DNA from: a virus
Reading direction: 5' to 3' (one strand)
IMG/VR virus record: IMGVR_UViG_3300047560_000375
Span: 1-52,576 of that record
DNA: 52,576 nucleotides
This document shows, piece after piece, positions 37,419-46,026 of the stretch (its first letter is position 1; each line of letters opens with the position of its first letter). Below the pieces are notes generated by a model. That model saw nothing but the letters and a program-made list of their open reading frames with translations, was not told the DNA's origin and made no database searches. Made by a program: the position numbers and the translations under genes.

Positions 37419-39350
37419 TTACTTTCTGATAATTCTTAGCATAGCTTCGAGGTCGTCTTGTCCTTCTGCTACAGGTTTACCCTTTGCCGTTTCTTTATCT
37501 TTTGGCATTGTTGAAGTTCCTTTGGGAGCCTTCTCACCGGTCTTTACACCAGAAGCCTTACCACCTGGGAACGCTCTCTTAACGTCATTGTTATAAGTAT
37601 CTTCAGTTGTAACCGCTTGTACATCAGTGTTGATGAAACTTTCATTAGCACCAACTAGTTTACCAATGTTGTTATTCTTAACTTTCTCAGTAGGGCCTAA
37701 TTGACCTACACGCTTTTGGTCAGCATCAAGACCTTCGTCAACTTCTTTTTCTTTTTGACGTTGTCCTAGTTCATCACCATATTGACGTACCTTTTCACGG
37801 AACTTTTTGAATACTTCGTCATCCTCTTTACCTTTAGGTGTAGATTTAACTGCATCATATTGACCCATATCTACATCTTCGTTTGATTTAGCCATTGAAG
37901 GTTTGCCGTGTTGTGCATGAGATGGAACACCTGCACGTTTTTGTAGGTCTTTTAATAAATCTTCATCGCTGCCATGACCTAATGTATCTAAAGCCTTGCC
38001 ACCTACTTTCTTTAATGCGCCACCAATCTTCTTAGCAACATCACCTAAACCTTCGTTCGATGTTTTAGCCGCATCTTTGAAATCTTGTGCTGATGGAGCA
38101 CCTTTGCTACCTGGCTTACGCATACGCTCACCAGAGCCATGCTTGATACGCTCACGCTTGGCGTGAATGTTAGCCCATAGACCTGGACGTTCTGCTTCGT
38201 CTAATTCATCACTGCCTTCAGGGATGCCACCTGGATTATTGCTTGTTAGACTTTCTTCTTCTGTTAAATCTTCTTCTGCTTGTGCGGCTTCATCTCCTAG
38301 TTCATCACCCTCGGCGCCTTCATCACTAGCTTCGCCACCATCTCCACCTTCTAATAAACTATCTGCCCATTCAGCTAATGCATCAACTTCTTTCATTTCA
38401 GCAACAGTTTTATGTAACTTAGATAAGATTGGCATTACTGATTCAATGCGTGGATCTAATGTTTCTTCTACAAACATTTCGCTTAGGTCAACTGTTTCTT
38501 CGTCTTCCATCAATGCTGGAGTCCAGTTTTCAAAATACATATTGTAACCACGCTTACCAGTCATCTTGCTCAATGATTCACGTAGTTTTTGATAGTGCTC
38601 AATTCCTGTAGCAACTAAACGTTGTGTTGATTCATTGAATTGACCATTGCGTGTAGCACGAACAAATCCTGCCATCTTGTTATATTCTTCACATAAGCCT
38701 ACAATATGATTCCATCTGTCATCATGCGGTAACCCACCTTCTGCTAAGTGACGAGCATACACACGAGCTACACCAGGACGTGTCGTTGGTGCTAAAATAC
38801 GCTCACCTTGTTCGTTTTCTAAGAAAATGCGATTTACATTGCGATAACGTTGCTCACCTTCTTCGATTTGTCGAGTGTGCTCTATAACAATCTTTACTGT
38901 GGGTACAGCATCGCTATAGCTTGCCTTTTTACCCATTGCATAGTAACCTTCTGCAATACTTTCTTTTTTCTTCATGTGTTTTCTCCGTGCCATGTCTTGT
39001 GTTAAGTGGTCTTTGTTGTTGTCTGGTTGCCAGCTAAGTTGATTTAGCATCGCCCATTGCTTTAGAAATCGTAACAAGCCAGTCCAAGTATCATCGTAAT
39101 CTAAACCTGGAGTGGGTGATGAGGGGCTTTCGGTAACATCGTCACCGTAATATACGTTTAACGCATGGTCGTTATCAACAGTTGCGTAGACAGTACCATA
39201 AGGTTCGCCGTCTTTCTTAAACGTAAATTTGAATACATCTGCTTCATCTTCAACGTCTGTCGGATTGCCGTCCACATCTAGTGGGGTAGGCTTATATTTT
39301 GACAGTATTTTGAAAAGTCTGCGATTAAGGGTTTCGGTATTAATTGACAT
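37419..39350 (-). CDS. Large structural or prohead protein with basic C-terminal motif
   Basis: 643 residues from ATG 39350. The first 250 residues are mixed alpha/beta with Tyr/Asp-rich strands (DHALNVYYGDD). Residues about 330-400 form an acidic linker (DSLLEGGDGGEASDEGAEGD). Then comes the motif RPGLWANIHAKRERIKHGSG with GERMRKPGSKGAP, which I have seen only in proteins of aquatic T4-like phages with head roles. The C-terminal 200 residues are Lys/Gly/Glu-rich and disordered. No enzyme motif. Internal head, portal-associated or scaffolding role likely, because it adjoins the terminase. A late-type element ends four bases before the ATG. Confidence 0.6.
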   Translation of the reverse strand: MSINTETLNRRLFKILSKYKPTPLDVDGNPTDVEDEADVFKFTFKKDGEPYGTVYATVDNDHALNVYYGDDVTESPSSPTPGLDYDDTWTGLLRFLKQWAMLNQLSWQPDNNKDHLTQDMARRKHMKKKESIAEGYYAMGKKASYSDAVPTVKIVIEHTRQIEEGEQRYRNVNRIFLENEQGERILAPTTRPGVARVYARHLAEGGLPHDDRWNHIVGLCEEYNKMAGFVRATRNGQFNESTQRLVATGIEHYQKLRESLSKMTGKRGYNMYFENWTPALMEDEETVDLSEMFVEETLDPRIESVMPILSKLHKTVAEMKEVDALAEWADSLLEGGDGGEASDEGAEGDELGDEAAQAEEDLTEEESLTSNNPGGIPEGSDELDEAERPGLWANIHAKRERIKHGSGERMRKPGSKGAPSAQDFKDAAKTSNEGLGDVAKKIGGALKKVGGKALDTLGHGSDEDLLKDLQKRAGVPSHAQHGKPSMAKSNEDVDMGQYDAVKSTPKGKEDDEVFKKFREKVRQYGDELGQRQKEKEVDEGLDADQKRVGQLGPTEKVKNNNIGKLVGANESFINTDVQAVTTEDTYNNDVKRAFPGGKASGVKTGEKAPKGTSTMPKDKETAKGKPVAEGQDDLEAMLRIIRK

Positions 39351-39354
39351 CAAG

Positions 39355-39362
39355 TATTTATC
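39355..39362 (-). promoter_or_regulatory. Late-type promoter element GATAAATA
   Basis: GATAAATA on the minus strand with only CTTG before ATG 39350; no ribosome site. Confidence 0.45.
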
Positions 39363-39369
39363 ACGTTTC

Positions 39370-40917
39370 TCAACTTATTACGGCGAAAAACGGCAGAGGA
39401 GCTACAAATTCATCATGGTCCCTGACATAATTATCCAAGTCAAAGTGATAACTACTCAATTCCTGAATCATTCTTACTGTTAGTAAACCAGCCATAACCA
39501 AGTCATCTGTTTCCCCTACTTTAGCCGCATAGCTTCCTGCACTGGCTACAAATGCTTTCAACTCAGTGATAAGACTACGACTATATATGGTCATCTTTTT
39601 AGATTCCACTAATGTTTTGAACTTAGCGCATGCGGCTAATTTAGTTTTGGGTCCAGTATTGAAACCCTTACGCTTTTTCCCCGGCTCACTGATGAATGTT
39701 CCAGGAATGTTTGTTTCGCCATACTCAGCAAGTGATACTAGTGCGGCTTCGCCTATGCTGTTGTTTTCAATCGAATAATACAAATTGTTGGGTTCAGTTG
39801 TGCATTCAGTGATGTACTTGTTTATTTGTGCAATCAATTTGATTTGAGTTGGGATATCAGTTTTGTTATGTTTCCACTCACCTACTTGTGTAGTAGTGTT
39901 TGCTTCAAATATCTGTATAGCCGCAGGGTCTCCGCCTGTACCGATGCTAGGATCTAACGCTACTGTATAGATATTGCCCCTTTCAGGTCTTTTATACCAG
40001 CGTACTTGTCCCATACGATTGATTGGTTCGATTCCTTCTAAATCAATTAGTACGGCAGGTGCAATCAACGTTTCATCAGCGATAATGAATTCACAACCAA
40101 TCTCTCGGCGGAATCTATCATCACCCAACTGAGCCTTCATTTGTTCGGCCCACTTTTCATCACGTCCAGGTTGTTCTTGCCAGAACGCACGATATGCTCT
40201 AAAGCCATTCACACCTAATTCAGTTGTGTTTCCAAACTCATCTTCTGTCTTATTAGCTTGTTTCCAAATCATAGCGAACTGATCTTCGTCACTGTTTGGT
40301 GTACTTGTGATAATCGCCTTACCACCAGTTGCCAATGTCGGTGTGATAGATGTCCAGAACTCTGTCGCAATAGAGGGTCGAACGAACGCAAATTCGTCAA
40401 GATATAATAATGTAATAGACATACCACGACCTGTGTTTTCAGTTGTAGTAGCTGATACGATACGAGATCCGTTTTCAAAATCTAACGAACCCTTGTTATA
40501 TGTTGTGACGCCTGCTTTGATATGGTCAGGACAGTTTTCGTATGCGTAACGAATACGTTGCATAATTTCCTGAGCACCTGTATACTTGTGCGCCGCAATT
40601 AGAATCGTACTGTCTGGTACAAACATCGCATACCATAATAGATAACCCGCGGCTGATGTTGATTTACCTGATTGTCTAGGCATCAAACTGATTGAGTAAC
40701 GATATTTGTGATATGTTTCAATCAATCGTTTTTGATATTCCCATGGGTGATAGTTCATTGACCCTTTAGTGGGGTGCTGAATCATAAAGAAGTTATCCAT
40801 GAAATATAGATAACCCGTGTTTGGATCGCAACACTTTACAAAGTCTTGCAATTCCTTATCTGTTTTGAAGTTTGTTTTCTGATAAGGCGTTTTAACTAAC
40901 GACGGTGTTCCACTCAT
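39370..40917 (-). CDS. 17: Terminase large subunit (gp17-like)
   Basis: 515 residues from ATG 40917; a longer frame to a TTG at 40980 lies inside the upstream gene. ATPase: Walker A MPRQSGKST near residues 79-87, Walker B LLYLDEFAFV, motif III IITSTPN. Nuclease: VALDPSIGTGGDPAAIQ with the acidic metal ligand, and a final acid in the GETDDLVMAGLL region. T4-type headful packaging motor, working at the portal. The small subunit may be the 91-residue gene just upstream. A perfect TATAAATA is five bases from the ATG. Confidence 0.93.
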   Translation of the reverse strand: MSGTPSLVKTPYQKTNFKTDKELQDFVKCCDPNTGYLYFMDNFFMIQHPTKGSMNYHPWEYQKRLIETYHKYRYSISLMPRQSGKSTSAAGYLLWYAMFVPDSTILIAAHKYTGAQEIMQRIRYAYENCPDHIKAGVTTYNKGSLDFENGSRIVSATTTENTGRGMSITLLYLDEFAFVRPSIATEFWTSITPTLATGGKAIITSTPNSDEDQFAMIWKQANKTEDEFGNTTELGVNGFRAYRAFWQEQPGRDEKWAEQMKAQLGDDRFRREIGCEFIIADETLIAPAVLIDLEGIEPINRMGQVRWYKRPERGNIYTVALDPSIGTGGDPAAIQIFEANTTTQVGEWKHNKTDIPTQIKLIAQINKYITECTTEPNNLYYSIENNSIGEAALVSLAEYGETNIPGTFISEPGKKRKGFNTGPKTKLAACAKFKTLVESKKMTIYSRSLITELKAFVASAGSYAAKVGETDDLVMAGLLTVRMIQELSSYHFDLDNYVRDHDEFVAPLPFFAVIS

Positions 40918-40922
40918 AAAGT

Positions 40923-40930
40923 TATTTATA
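40923..40930 (-). promoter_or_regulatory. Late-type promoter, exact TATAAATA
   Basis: Perfect T4 late consensus on the minus strand, then ACTTT and ATG 40917. No ribosome site. Confidence 0.6.
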
Positions 40931-40939
40931 TGGGTAACA

Positions 40940-41215
40940 TCAACTAAAAGGATTTTCGCCAGTAATGTGTGGTTTAGCAAACATTACTTTAAACCATTCT
41001 TTGTCCCCTGGTCGTATGTTATGTTCACGCATGTATTCTGCTTTTCTAGTTGCGAGTGCAGAATCAGGAGTTATCGTTGTTTCTCCCGTAATCTTTCCAT
41101 TGCCACTCAAACGCTTTAGTTCTTCTAACGTCATATCTTTTTCAGGAGTAGGTTGATACTCCTTCATAGACTTGTATGCGTTTTGTAACTTAGCTTGTTT
41201 AAATGCGTCAAACAT
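40940..41215 (-). CDS. Small protein upstream of terminase (possible small subunit)
   Basis: 91 residues from ATG 41215, two bases after the fibre gene's stop. Helical start MFDAFKQAKLQNAYKSM, a Pro/Thr linker with MTLEELKRLSGNGK, then a helix-rich end (RPGDKEWFKVMFAKPHITGENPF). Position directly before terminase fits a small terminase subunit, but T4 gp16 is larger (164 residues) and no helix-turn-helix can be identified. Function therefore open. Confidence 0.55.
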   Translation of the reverse strand: MFDAFKQAKLQNAYKSMKEYQPTPEKDMTLEELKRLSGNGKITGETTITPDSALATRKAEYMREHNIRPGDKEWFKVMFAKPHITGENPFS

Positions 41216-41217
41216 AA

Positions 41218-42960
41218 TTAGTCGTTGTACCAAACAATAGAAGACGTTGCCTTTTGTATCACCGCAGTAGACAATATAGCAACAGTTGCTTGACTACCCG
41301 GTGGCACCACTACACGATATTGGCTTAGGTCAAACTGTGTAACTGAGCCAGTGTTGCCCACAACAAAGGTTGCCACAGGATAATATTGATTCTGTGTTAT
41401 TGTGCCATTTTCGTAACTAACAGTTGCCGGCAATCCGTCACGTGATACGTAATCGTCAACACCTGTGGCGAGATTAACTATAGTTTCAACAAAAACATAA
41501 ATTTGACAGGGATCATTACATTGTGTTGCCACTGACAAATCTTGTAGCAACAACTCTTTTGTGTTTATTGTTCCGTTAAATGTGTATGGATTTTGTATTG
41601 ATAATATTTGATATAATGTATTTTGTGACAATGACGTTGCAGTATCAGTAACCCCAGCGGTATAATTATTACGGTTGGTAATGCCTTCTAGACCTGACAT
41701 CATACTGGCCACAGTAACCGTTACAGCAGTTGACCCACCTTGATTCAATGCTAGAATACCTACTTTGAATGCAGGATTAGTTAACAATAGGGTATCTTCT
41801 GCGTGTAGATGTTGGAATACTAATTGATATTGACCGGTAGTGGTATTTAAGATAAACAAACTTACGCCGGCCCAACTGTATTTCATTTCGTATTGATTAA
41901 ACTGTTCTGGATTGTACCACGCAGGCAAATCAAAATCAGTGCCATCATATAACCATTCATTGGTTGCGGCTGCGCCTGCTTGCACTTGTGCGATTGAGCC
42001 ACTGAATGTACCAGAGCCACTGATACTGAATGTGCCACCTAATGCACCTACCGCAGTATACAATAATTCTACTGTGTTATCACGTTGATTGGCCAACCAC
42101 AATCCACCGAATGCTGATTGCGAAATTTGTTGCGCTACTTGTCCTGTGGTTAAGCCTGCACTAATAGCAATTACATAAGCAACACCGTTAAGTGTTACAG
42201 TTACGTTCTGTGCTCCAGTGTATGATGCCACTGTGATTCTGTATATTGGTGCTCTGCCGCCGTGTACATGTAGGAAACCAAAAGTAGTATTATTATAACC
42301 AAACCAATAAGCATTTTCTTGGTTGTTTAGTCCCATACGTTGACTTGTACCTGCTGTTGGAGTGCTAAACTTACCATACCAACGGGCGATAAAACTTTGT
42401 CCAGGTTTAAATGTGTTAAAACGTTTGCTACGCAACAATCCATAACTACCTAGTGTGGATGTAGATGATACTTGATAGCAACTACCGCTAGTTGTAGTGT
42501 TGCCACCCCCGGCGGTATATGTCTGAACGTCTTTAGTGTTAATGCCGTAACGACCATCTAGTTGCACCACCGGAGTGATAGGAATTGAATATGGTTCACC
42601 AAAAAAGTCGCCGACTGATAAATCAGGAACGGTTGTTACTGTGCCTGATATGCCTACGTTACCTGCAACGTTCCATGGATCAGTGCCTTGAGCGACTGTA
42701 ATATTACCGCTTGTTACTGTGACTGCACTGTTGCCGTCAATACTGACTGGCATCCATGGAACTGTTAAGTTCCCTGAAGTTCCAATTTCTGAGATGTGAC
42801 AATCTACGTTGCCGGGAATAACAACGTTACCACTAATGATAATGTTGCCCTCAAAGCCAGTACGCACGTATACGTTGCCGGTTGCCTCATCTAATGCTAA
42901 TGCTTGGTTGATGTTGCGTAAATACCACGGTGCAACTTCTGTAGGGTCTGGTGTAGCCAT
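41218..42960 (-). CDS. Fibre- or baseplate-like structural protein
   Basis: 580 residues, low charge, Gly/Asn/Thr/Val-rich. Residues 1-20 contain PWYLRNINQALALDE, a start seen in phage appendage proteins. Residues 25-120 are alternating GN-V-GN-type beta repeats (GNIIISGNVVIPGNVD). Residues 160-420 hold a lectin-like or jelly-roll segment with GFLHVHGGRAPIYRI and a second strand domain. The C-terminal 150 residues are a receptor-tip-like beta domain (VVPPGSQATVAILS). Hypothesis: tail fibre or baseplate wedge protein. Sits between the terminase cluster and the glycan-type enzymes. Confidence 0.7.
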   Translation of the reverse strand: MATPDPTEVAPWYLRNINQALALDEATGNVYVRTGFEGNIIISGNVVIPGNVDCHISEIGTSGNLTVPWMPVSIDGNSAVTVTSGNITVAQGTDPWNVAGNVGISGTVTTVPDLSVGDFFGEPYSIPITPVVQLDGRYGINTKDVQTYTAGGGNTTTSGSCYQVSSTSTLGSYGLLRSKRFNTFKPGQSFIARWYGKFSTPTAGTSQRMGLNNQENAYWFGYNNTTFGFLHVHGGRAPIYRITVASYTGAQNVTVTLNGVAYVIAISAGLTTGQVAQQISQSAFGGLWLANQRDNTVELLYTAVGALGGTFSISGSGTFSGSIAQVQAGAAATNEWLYDGTDFDLPAWYNPEQFNQYEMKYSWAGVSLFILNTTTGQYQLVFQHLHAEDTLLLTNPAFKVGILALNQGGSTAVTVTVASMMSGLEGITNRNNYTAGVTDTATSLSQNTLYQILSIQNPYTFNGTINTKELLLQDLSVATQCNDPCQIYVFVETIVNLATGVDDYVSRDGLPATVSYENGTITQNQYYPVATFVVGNTGSVTQFDLSQYRVVVPPGSQATVAILSTAVIQKATSSIVWYND

Positions 42961-42964
42961 AAAA

Positions 42965-42991
42965 ATACTCTCTAGTTAGTGAGTATTTATC
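42965..42991 (-). promoter_or_regulatory. Late-type promoter with flanking inverted repeat
   Basis: GATAAATA on the minus strand at 42984-42991, 23 bases before ATG 42960. A 6-bp inverted repeat ATACTC/GAGTAT (42965-42986) overlaps it. Confidence 0.5.
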
Positions 42992-42996
42992 AAATT

Positions 42997-43662
42997 TTAT
43001 GATTCTACTATCTCAATGATGTTTTTGACCCAGAGTTCATGTAAATATTCTGTCTCTTTGGGTAGTGTTATTCCGATATTTTGTTCTAGGACTTGGTTGA
43101 TGTATTCCCAACCCTCAAGACTTACAAAATCGTCAGTGTTTACTGTGAATCCATCTGACTCTTTTAATTTCAATGATCCTACATCAGTGGGTAACATATA
43201 GTCTGTTTGAGACAATATTCCAAATTCCCCTTTGATTGCTCTTTTTCCTGCAAGACTATCGATAGACGGGACACTCATTACCAACCACTTACAATCATCT
43301 GGATTCACAAAAACATTGTCAAGGATAGATTTGTTATATGAATGAGCATGGCCCATTAAGATATTTTTCTTTTGATTGTTTATTAACTTAATTTTCTCGT
43401 CAGTAATGTATAGATGGTCTAAGTTATTAAACTGTGTGAAGTGTACTTTAGTACCGTGTATAGAAAATAATTTATCTTTGCTTTTTCTGACGCCAGTGAA
43501 CTTTTTGTACACCTTTTCATATTTTTCAGTCATGTCCTGTATGTAGTTGTTACTAGGAAACAACTGTTCAAACATCTCAGAGGTACTTAATAGGTTTGAT
43601 AAATGGTTGCCCCCGGCAGCACCGGGGAACATTATGCATAGATGTTTATACTCTGATATCAC
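42997..43662 (-). CDS. Possible sulfotransferase- or kinase-like P-loop protein
   Basis: 221 residues. MISEYKHLCIMFPGAAGGNHLS is a strand followed by a Gly-rich loop and a helix, like the PAPS-binding loop of sulfotransferases, but it lacks a Lys-Ser/Thr of a Walker A. An internal strand MGHAHSY and a C-terminal helix pair WEYINQVLEQNIGITLP also fit sulfotransferase folds. Not proven. Overlaps the methyltransferase gene by four bases, so likely acts on the same target, perhaps a glycan. Confidence 0.5.
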   Translation of the reverse strand: MISEYKHLCIMFPGAAGGNHLSNLLSTSEMFEQLFPSNNYIQDMTEKYEKVYKKFTGVRKSKDKLFSIHGTKVHFTQFNNLDHLYITDEKIKLINNQKKNILMGHAHSYNKSILDNVFVNPDDCKWLVMSVPSIDSLAGKRAIKGEFGILSQTDYMLPTDVGSLKLKESDGFTVNTDDFVSLEGWEYINQVLEQNIGITLPKETEYLHELWVKNIIEIVES

Positions 43663-44348
43663 TTAATATCTAAAGGTCTCTGCTTAGTCACGACCATGCA
43701 ATAGAACTGCTCTCTTGCGGTAAATTCTTTACCGTCATCAGTTTTCCCAGCGATATCAAATTCTAATTTCTCAAAAACATCAACATCAAATCCAGTGCGA
43801 ACCAATAATGCATGTAATTGTGTCTCACCTAGAATACTGTAATGATTGAGATTGTATTCATGTTTGCGCTCACAGTCGGGTGCAGGTACTTCAATGTACA
43901 TTTTACTACCTTGTTTCAGTATGCGATTATATTCCATCAAACTGAAGATTGGGTAAGGGCTATGCTCTAGTGCATGACGAAGGTAGATAAAATCAACTGA
44001 TTCATCATAGTAGCCATCTTTTTGTGGGATAAAGCTCAAATCATACTTTTTGATTGTATGACCTTTGTTTTCACATAGTTGCACATCGCCTGGGCTTAAT
44101 GTTACACCAACTAAATCAGTATAGCCTTTTTCTTTCATAAAGTCTAAAAAATAACCCGGGCCGCAACCCAAGTCTAAAATTTTAGCATTTTTAGGAAGAT
44201 TCAATGGCATGACATATTTTTCAGTTAAATCTCTAGTTAACTGGTCATGCATCTGGCTTGTCCCCTCATCGTAGATGTGGGCTGTGTAAAGCCATTCGTT
44301 ATAGAATTTTAATTTAATTAAGTCTAGGGTGTTGTTAATGTCAATCAT
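43659..44348 (-). CDS. Class I SAM-dependent methyltransferase
   Basis: 229 residues, Rossmann-type. Motif I ILDLGCGPGYFLDFM near residue 55; motif II/III region YDESVDFIYLRHALEHSPYP; post-motif strands GSKMYIEVPAPDC. Type 11/12-like family, which methylates small molecules, sugars or lipids. N-terminal 40 residues are a helical lid. Neighbours suggest glycan modification. The start codon ATG 44348 is buried in a perfect 7-bp hairpin, which may control translation. Confidence 0.85.
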   Translation of the reverse strand: MIDINNTLDLIKLKFYNEWLYTAHIYDEGTSQMHDQLTRDLTEKYVMPLNLPKNAKILDLGCGPGYFLDFMKEKGYTDLVGVTLSPGDVQLCENKGHTIKKYDLSFIPQKDGYYDESVDFIYLRHALEHSPYPIFSLMEYNRILKQGSKMYIEVPAPDCERKHEYNLNHYSILGETQLHALLVRTGFDVDVFEKLEFDIAGKTDDGKEFTAREQFYCMVVTKQRPLDIK

Positions 44349-44366
44349 AGAACTACTTATTCTATG
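44346..44366 (-). promoter_or_regulatory. Hairpin enclosing the methyltransferase start codon
   Basis: CATAGAA/TTCTATG (7 bp, 7-base loop). In the mRNA the AUG pairs with the upstream CAU. Confidence 0.5.
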
Positions 44367-44378
44367 AACACCTAGAAT

Positions 44379-44753
44379 TTATTTTTTCTTATAGCCCTTG
44401 AATGGCTTGATTGTGCTTTGTACGTTAGTTCCGGGCAATTCTTGACTTCTCAAATCGCCGTCGTTCAAGTCGTGCATTTCGCTACCAACGGCTTTGTACG
44501 CTTGTTTTAGCATTTTCTGTTCAATCTCAGTATAAGGATGCGCTGTATTATAACGTCCACTCCATGTTTCAGCATCGAGGTCAATAGGATTGATACCGTC
44601 TGCACATGCAGTTGCCATCATGATACGGTTTAGTTCATATGTACGGTCATAACCGCCCGGATCACGGAACTTGTTCATACCAACGGTAGCATTACTTTGA
44701 CGCTTTGTTGGCTTAGCAATCTTGCGCTCAGTTAGAAACTCACTAGCTCTCAT
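44379..44753 (-). CDS. Putative prohead-delivered protein A
   Basis: 124 residues. N-terminus MRASEFLTE resembles T4 capsid-targeting peptides (MKTYQEFIAE), with a possible gp21-type cut after LTE. C-terminus KPFKGYKKK is shared with the next gene. The middle (ELNRIMMATACADGINPIDL; HPYTEIEQKMLKQAYKAVG) is an unrelated helical domain. Inference: a cargo domain carried between a head-targeting tag and a basic tail, packaged in the capsid and released or cut during maturation. Confidence 0.6.
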   Translation of the reverse strand: MRASEFLTERKIAKPTKRQSNATVGMNKFRDPGGYDRTYELNRIMMATACADGINPIDLDAETWSGRYNTAHPYTEIEQKMLKQAYKAVGSEMHDLNDGDLRSQELPGTNVQSTIKPFKGYKKK

Positions 44754-45145
44754 TTTCTTTTGTATCCTTTAAAGGGCTTCAATGTACTAGTGTATTCAGT
44801 ATCAGTTGGTTCTTGACTATGAGAGGTGGTCAATAATTTAGCATCGCTAGATTGCAATCCCATTTCATGCAATGCATCATCCAAATAACCTTGTAACGGG
44901 TCTTTACCAGCATATGATACAATGACTAGATTTTCTCCCCACGGCGTTTCTTTAGCAAATTCAGGTACATCATCCTTATGACGCTGTTCAGCACCTTTTG
45001 CTCCGGCTAAAGCAACACCAAATCTATATTGTGTGTAAAAATCGTTATTTTTTAATTTGTCAACGACCCACGCCGCTGGCAATGTACGCTCTACTGCAGG
45101 TTGTATAGATCCAGTCGCTTCAGTGATAAATTCTTTTGCTCTCAT
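44750..45145 (-). CDS. Putative prohead-delivered protein B
   Basis: 131 residues. N-terminus MRAKEFITEA matches the T4 capsid-targeting pattern very well, ITE|A being a consensus gp21 site. C-terminus STLKPFKGYKRK is nearly identical to the end of the neighbour. Middle domain (PAAWVVDKLKNNDFYTQYRFG; GYLDDALHEMGL) differs from it. Overlaps the neighbour by four bases (ATGA). Confidence 0.65.
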   Translation of the reverse strand: MRAKEFITEATGSIQPAVERTLPAAWVVDKLKNNDFYTQYRFGVALAGAKGAEQRHKDDVPEFAKETPWGENLVIVSYAGKDPLQGYLDDALHEMGLQSSDAKLLTTSHSQEPTDTEYTSTLKPFKGYKRK

Positions 45146-45148
45146 ATT

Positions 45149-45673
45149 TTATTGTGTAGTTAAAGGTAATCCGCTTTCAGTACCTAATACATTTCCTGAG
45201 TCTCCCTCAAGAGCAATCATTAAACCAGGTACGTTGTTTGCAAAAGTAATTTGTGCTGAGATAAAGTGATAAAGCGTTGCGTCTACTAATGGGCTGACCA
45301 TCAATCGAACATTTCCGCTATCAACATCCATGTCATACTGAGTTACTGGATCATTGATAAACATAGTTCCATGGCCTGTCCATGCCAAACTGCTACCATC
45401 ATTTGAAATAGATGCAGTTAATGTGATGTTTTGACTATCATCTGTGTCAGTGTTATTTGAGTTAACTTGAAAGGTTGCTTGTGTGAATAAATTAGCTGGA
45501 GTCTCGAAAATTACCTGTGATGCTGTATCGTTTGTTGTGTATGCATCGTATGTGAATGTGCCGGTACTATACAGCTGGGTAAAGTTATTGTTAATCTTTG
45601 AGAATGCGGTGCGTAACGGGTCACCTTCCCCGTCGTTCGGTAATGCCCCGATATTAATAATTTCTTGTGCCAT
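45149..45673 (-). CDS. Tail-fibre or baseplate-type protein
   Basis: 174 residues. The N-terminus IINIGALPNDGEGDPLRTAF followed by SKINNNFTQLY is a well-known module at the start of phage fibre or baseplate proteins. The rest is beta-type, Thr/Asn/Asp-rich (a jelly-roll-like unit, ending AQITFANNVPGLM). Likely a short fibre or spike. AGGA precedes ATG 45673; a late-type promoter is 24 bases upstream. Confidence 0.8.
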   Translation of the reverse strand: MAQEIINIGALPNDGEGDPLRTAFSKINNNFTQLYSTGTFTYDAYTTNDTASQVIFETPANLFTQATFQVNSNNTDTDDSQNITLTASISNDGSSLAWTGHGTMFINDPVTQYDMDVDSGNVRLMVSPLVDATLYHFISAQITFANNVPGLMIALEGDSGNVLGTESGLPLTTQ

Positions 45674-45696
45674 ATAATAATTTCCTGACTATTATG

Positions 45697-45704
45697 TATT
45701 TATC
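45697..45704 (-). promoter_or_regulatory. Late-type promoter element GATAAATA
   Basis: GATAAATA on the minus strand, 23 bases before ATG 45673, leader carries AGGA. Confidence 0.55.
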
Positions 45705-45711
45705 TGGGAAA

Positions 45712-46026
45712 TTACTTTGCTATACCTTCAAAAATGTTCTTTTGGATCTGATACCACTCAATCCATGCGTCATTTTTGATAGCACACTCATAATATGTAG
45801 TGTAGTTTAACGTGACTGTTTCTGCCACGTCACTTAATTTAACTTCATCCTTTAATTTCTGTAAATTGGGGCATTTTATAGTTGCTTGTTTCCCGGGGGG
45901 TTCAGGGAACTTAGCAGTTACAGGAGCTGTAGTAGAACACCCTGAACACATTGCTAATATCAACAAGACAGTGATTAAGACCACAATCATTGTGCTTATT
46001 TGGTTTTGATTCCTATTACTTGTCAT
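45712..46026 (-). CDS. Rz1-type outer-membrane spanin (lipoprotein)
   Basis: 104 residues. Residues 12-30 are a hydrophobic signal (IVVLITVLLILAMCSGC) with lipobox CSGC, so lipidation at Cys30 is predicted; the mature domain is short with several Pro near the N-terminus, as in o-spanins. Overlaps the i-spanin-like gene by four bases (ATGA). Together they would fuse inner and outer membranes at lysis. Sequence similarity to Rz1 proteins is only structural. Confidence 0.7.
   Translation of the reverse strand: MTSNRNQNQISTMIVVLITVLLILAMCSGCSTTAPVTAKFPEPPGKQATIKCPNLQKLKDEVKLSDVAETVTLNYTTYYECAIKNDAWIEWYQIQKNIFEGIAK

Noticed and set aside
38167-38547. 126-codon Ser/Pro-rich plus-strand frame
   Set aside because: Antisense shadow of the acidic linker of the head protein.
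44379-45145. Considered as toxin-antitoxin pair
   Set aside because: Shared N- and C-terminal tags explain the pairing better; no toxin or antitoxin motif.
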